Positions 61,584-64,000 of a stretch of 64,000 nt of DNA are shown piece after piece. A program made the position numbers and the translations under genes. Position 1 is the first letter of the stretch. Every line of letters starts with the position of its first letter. The notes below the pieces were generated by a model. The model ran no database searches. It was not told where the DNA came from and saw only the letters and a program-made list of their open reading frames with translations. The DNA comes from Nocardia takedensis NBRC 100417 (GTDB lineage: Bacteria; Actinomycetota; Actinomycetes; Mycobacteriales; Mycobacteriaceae). The DNA is taken from positions 40,037-104,036 of the forward strand of contig NZ_BAGG01000264.1 in NCBI RefSeq assembly GCF_000308695.1. The letters are read 5' to 3'.

Positions 61584-62867
61584 ATGCAGCCCAATACCGA
61601 CAGCACGACACCCGCCCTCGGCGCGGGAGTTCGCGAAACCTACGCACGCCACCTCGGGGGAAAGCTCGTCGCGCTCTCGAGGATTTTCGGCGGGCAGGTC
61701 GAACAGCGTTCGCACGGCGCGCTGGTCTTCGACGAATCCGGCACGCCGTACGTGAACTGTTCCGGATACGGCGTCTTTCTGCTGGGCGCCACCAACCCGC
61801 ACGTCGTCGCGGCCGTCGTCGAACAGGTACAGCGTCATCCGCTGTCCGCTCGACTGTTCATCGAAGGCCGCGTGGCCCAAGCCGCCGAGGCACTCGTCGG
61901 CATCACCCCACCGGGCTTGGACAAGGTCTACTTCACCTGCTCCGGCGCCGAAGCGACCGAGACAGCCCTCAAACTCGCGCGCATCCACGGCTACCGGCGC
62001 GTCGTCACGATGTCCAACGGTTACCACGGCCGCACGATCGGCGCACTCAGCGTCAGCGCCAGACCGGTCTATCAGAAACCGTTCACCCCGCTGCTTCCCG
62101 ATGTCGAGGAGATTCCGTACAACGACGTCGCGGCGCTGCGGCGCGCGTTGAGCGACGGCCCGCCCGCCTGCGTCATCCTCGAACCCGTGCAAGGCGAAGC
62201 GGGCGTGATCATTCCCGACGCCGACTATCTCGACGGCGTCCAGACCGCGTGCACCGAATTCGGGGCCTTCCTCATCGTCGACGAAATCCTCACCGGCCTG
62301 GGCAGGTTGGGAAAGCTGTGGGCGATCGACGGAACGGCCGTGCGACCCGACGTGATGTTGGTCGGCAAGACGCTGTCCGGCGGCGTGGTCCCGGTGGCCG
62401 CCGTCGTGGCGACCGAGAGCGCGTACGCGCCGTTCGAGAAGGATCCGTTCCTGCACCAGTCGACCTTCAGTGGCGCGCCGATCACCGCGGCCGCGGCGCT
62501 GGCCGCGATCGAAGCCCTGGCCATCTACGACGTAGTCGACGAGGCGGCCAGGATCGGCAAGCGACTGCTGGAGAGCTTCGAGGCCGCGGCGCGACACGCA
62601 CCGCCCGACGTCGTGCGCGAGATCCGCGGCGCGGGCCTGCTGATCGGGATCGACTTCGCCGACGGTGGGTACGCGGGCGAGATGATGCTCGGGCTGGTCG
62701 AGAACGGCGTCATCGCCAATCATTCCGTCAACTGCCCGACGGTTATCCGTTTCACCCCGCCGGCCGTGATCGCGGAATCGGAGATCGCGCAGATCGAACA
62801 GGCGGTGCAGCGCAGCTTCGCCTCGCTCACGCCGGCGACAATCCAACTCGACAATGGGCAGGGGTAA
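61584..62867 (+). CDS. Class III aminotransferase
   Basis: The 427-residue PLP enzyme has S-G-A-E-A-T-E-T-A-L-K (phosphate-binding helix), Y-H-G-R-T-I-G, V-D-E-I-L-T-G-L-G-R, and the Schiff-base Lys262 in V-G-K-T-L-S-G-G. It resembles ornithine/putrescine-type omega-aminotransferases and probably aminates an aldehyde or ketone. With the upstream aldehyde dehydrogenase-like enzyme it could make a primary amine from an acyl group. Confidence 0.92.
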   Translation: MQPNTDSTTPALGAGVRETYARHLGGKLVALSRIFGGQVEQRSHGALVFDESGTPYVNCSGYGVFLLGATNPHVVAAVVEQVQRHPLSARLFIEGRVAQAAEALVGITPPGLDKVYFTCSGAEATETALKLARIHGYRRVVTMSNGYHGRTIGALSVSARPVYQKPFTPLLPDVEEIPYNDVAALRRALSDGPPACVILEPVQGEAGVIIPDADYLDGVQTACTEFGAFLIVDEILTGLGRLGKLWAIDGTAVRPDVMLVGKTLSGGVVPVAAVVATESAYAPFEKDPFLHQSTFSGAPITAAAALAAIEALAIYDVVDEAARIGKRLLESFEAAARHAPPDVVREIRGAGLLIGIDFADGGYAGEMMLGLVENGVIANHSVNCPTVIRFTPPAVIAESEIAQIEQAVQRSFASLTPATIQLDNGQG

Positions 62868-62870
62868 CGA

Positions 62871-63362
62871 ATGCAGGCGGTTGAGGTTCGCTCGGCGGTG
62901 TCCGGCTGGTCGCGGCGCGAGGTCTACGAGCGACTGAAGGACGGCGAAGTCTATGTCAAATACGCGCCCGAGCAGGTGAAGTCGGTGCGCACCGAGGCAG
63001 GCCCGCGCCCGGGGTCCGCGCTCACCCACTGGGAGATCTACTTCAGGAACGGCGTCCTGTGCTGGAGTGAAGAAGACGTCTACGACGACGACACCTGCAC
63101 CATCACCTTCACCCAGATCGACGGCGACTTCGACGTCTTCGAGGGTGCTTGGCGCGTCGACGAGGTCGACGGCGACCTGATCCTCACCTTCACGGCCGAA
63201 TTCGATTTCGGAGTTCCGAGCATGGAGTCGATCGTGAATCCCGTCGCGCTGCGGGTGCTCAGGCACGCCATGTCGCAGATCGTGTCGAAGCTGTTCGGCG
63301 GCATCATGATCGACGACGGTCCGGCGCGCGCGGTGGGCGCGGCCGCACAGCCCCGCGGGTAG
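62871..63362 (+). CDS. SRPBCC (START-like/polyketide cyclase) family protein
   Basis: The 163-residue protein has the helix-grip pattern of SRPBCC proteins: V-Y-E-R-L-K-D-G-E-V-Y-V-K-Y-A-P near the start, H-W-E-I-Y-F-R-N-G-V-L-C-W-S-E-E-D, Q-I-D-G-D-F-D-V-F-E-G-A-W, and a long C-terminal helix. In PKS clusters such proteins are cyclases/aromatases or lipid-binding helpers. It begins three bases after the aminotransferase stop. Confidence 0.82.
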   Translation: MQAVEVRSAVSGWSRREVYERLKDGEVYVKYAPEQVKSVRTEAGPRPGSALTHWEIYFRNGVLCWSEEDVYDDDTCTITFTQIDGDFDVFEGAWRVDEVDGDLILTFTAEFDFGVPSMESIVNPVALRVLRHAMSQIVSKLFGGIMIDDGPARAVGAAAQPRG

Positions 63363-63371
63363 GCGATCGCC

Positions 63372-63959
63372 ATGGACACAGTCAATCACTTCTTCACCCC
63401 GGCGACCGCACTGCACGCACGCCTCGAATACGGCTTGGGGTTCGCGGCGTGCTTCCTGCTCATGCTGTTCAACTGGAGCGACCTCGACGTGTGGCACGCC
63501 GTGCTGCTCTTCGGCTACATCGACCTGGTCGGCACGGCGCCGGGGATGCTGGCATTCAGACGAAGCCCGGACGGCAATATCGCCCGGGCATATTTCGTGT
63601 TGTACAACGTGATGCACAGCGCCGTCACCCAGGGCCTGGTGGTCACGGCCTACATCCTGGTCTTCGGCTGGGAATGGGCGATCCTCGCCATCCCCGCGCA
63701 CGTGTGCGCCGATCGCTCCGTGTTCAACAACTATCCCAAACCGTACGGGTTGGCGTTCGAGCCGGTGCCGCATCCCGCGTTCGAGCGATTCGAAGCCGAC
63801 TACCGCATGTACCACGGCATCACGATGAACTGGAAGCTCATCGCGCAGAAGGGGTCCGCCGCGGCGGACCCCTTCCGCGCGCGGTCGGCCGAGGCCGATC
63901 CCTCCCGAAATCCGTCAGTCTCGACATCCGAATCAGTGAGGTCCGCCGATGACGACTGA
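63372..63959 (+). CDS. Integral membrane protein, unknown function
   Basis: The 195-residue protein has about four hydrophobic segments with embedded His and acidic residues (Y-I-D-L-V-G, V-M-H-S-A-V-T, A-H-V-C-A-D-R) and an aromatic Y-R-M-Y-H-G segment after the last. The charged and His content within the membrane part suggests a catalytic or metal-binding role, but no family is recognised. The C-terminal tail of about 35 residues begins within a 28-base perfect palindrome and is of low complexity. The last codons overlap the start of the next gene. Confidence 0.75.
   Translation: MDTVNHFFTPATALHARLEYGLGFAACFLLMLFNWSDLDVWHAVLLFGYIDLVGTAPGMLAFRRSPDGNIARAYFVLYNVMHSAVTQGLVVTAYILVFGWEWAILAIPAHVCADRSVFNNYPKPYGLAFEPVPHPAFERFEADYRMYHGITMNWKLIAQKGSAAADPFRARSAEADPSRNPSVSTSESVRSADDD
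63848..63875. repeat. 28-base perfect palindrome in the membrane-protein gene
   Basis: Arms GAAGGGGTCCGCCG and its reverse complement meet without spacer. It sits about 75 bases before the PKS-like gene start and would form a very stable RNA hairpin, so an attenuator or partial terminator is possible. It encodes the beginning of the low-complexity tail. Confidence 0.6.
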
Positions 63960-64000
63960 AGAACGTCTCACCGAAGCACTGCGCAAGTCCCTCCTCGAAG
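63949..64000 (+). CDS. Start of a gene, probably a modular PKS (runs off window)
   Basis: The 17 visible residues are M-T-T-E-E-R-L-T-E-A-L-R-K-S-L-L-E. The E-x-L-x-x-A-L-R-x-S-L pattern is common at the N-terminus of modular type I PKS proteins (docking coil before the KS). The start overlaps the end of the membrane-protein gene by 11 bases. The rest of the gene lies outside the window. Confidence 0.55.
   Translation, partial: MTTEERLTEALRKSLLE

Noticed and set aside
1..64000. CRISPR arrays, tRNA or rRNA genes, insertion sequences, integrase or attachment sites
   Set aside because: No direct-repeat arrays, cloverleaf-like clusters, transposase motifs or terminal inverted repeats were seen in reading the window.

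Overview
The window is high-GC actinobacterial DNA. A secreted mycolyltransferase-type esterase (21302-22264), IclR/TetR/AraC regulators and GC-rich codon use point to a mycolic-acid actinomycete, most likely Nocardia or a close relative. This is inferred from gene content only. I saw no rRNA, tRNA or CRISPR array.

Region 1 (1-12581) is a catabolic island run by an IclR-type regulator. Its minus-strand operon starts at 5439. It encodes a two-domain nitrilase-like hydrolase, a protein resembling plant red chlorophyll catabolite reductase (RCCR), a chlorophyllase-like hydrolase, a pheophorbide-a-oxygenase/VanA-type Rieske oxygenase, a second RCCR-like protein and the start of an unknown protein. 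A second minus-strand operon (11670 to 5957) encodes a flavin reductase, an acyl-CoA-dehydrogenase-fold enzyme, two aldehyde dehydrogenases and an FAD monooxygenase. Similar palindromic sites precede both operons and the small Dabb gene. The combination hydrolase + Rieske ring-opening oxygenase + bilin-reductase-fold proteins suggests breakdown of a chlorophyll-like or other tetrapyrrole, followed by oxidation of the fragments.

Region 2 (12589-22264) is housekeeping or accessory: a CopD-like membrane protein, an MFS transporter, a secreted TAP-type hydrolase, a small secreted protein, a peptide deformylase remnant, an NDH-2-like flavoprotein, a decayed patch around 18300-19200, a Tat-exported multicopper oxidase and the mycolyltransferase-like esterase.

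Region 3 (22449-49259) is a biosynthetic cluster. A minus-strand operon (34474 to 22449) encodes a thioesterase, ferredoxin, P450, SDR, asparagine-synthetase-like amidotransferase, one type I PKS module (KS-AT-KR-ACP-TE) and another P450. Next come a StrR-like regulator and a phytoene-desaturase-like flavoenzyme. A plus-strand operon (37809-49259) encodes a reducing type II PKS: ACP, two KS with complete triads, two degenerate KS-like subunits, tandem-hotdog thioesterase and dehydratase, KR, an HCCA-isomerase/DsbA-like protein, a methyltransferase and a P450. Three adjacent genes in the middle of this operon look like a TusB/TusD/TusC (DsrH/E/F) sulfur-relay set. The enzyme set resembles polyene or cinnamoyl-lipid type II systems.

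Region 4 (49308-56482) holds a DHFR-like protein, a YihY/BrkB membrane protein, two paralogous small proteins with a C-terminal HTH-like motif, a DHA2 exporter, a TetR and an AraC regulator. Region 5 (57218-64000) opens with a second StrR-like regulator. An operon follows with an aldehyde dehydrogenase-like enzyme, acyl-CoA dehydrogenase, class III aminotransferase, SRPBCC protein and membrane protein, then the first codons of what looks like a modular PKS. Regions 3 and 5 may be one split cluster or two neighbouring ones.
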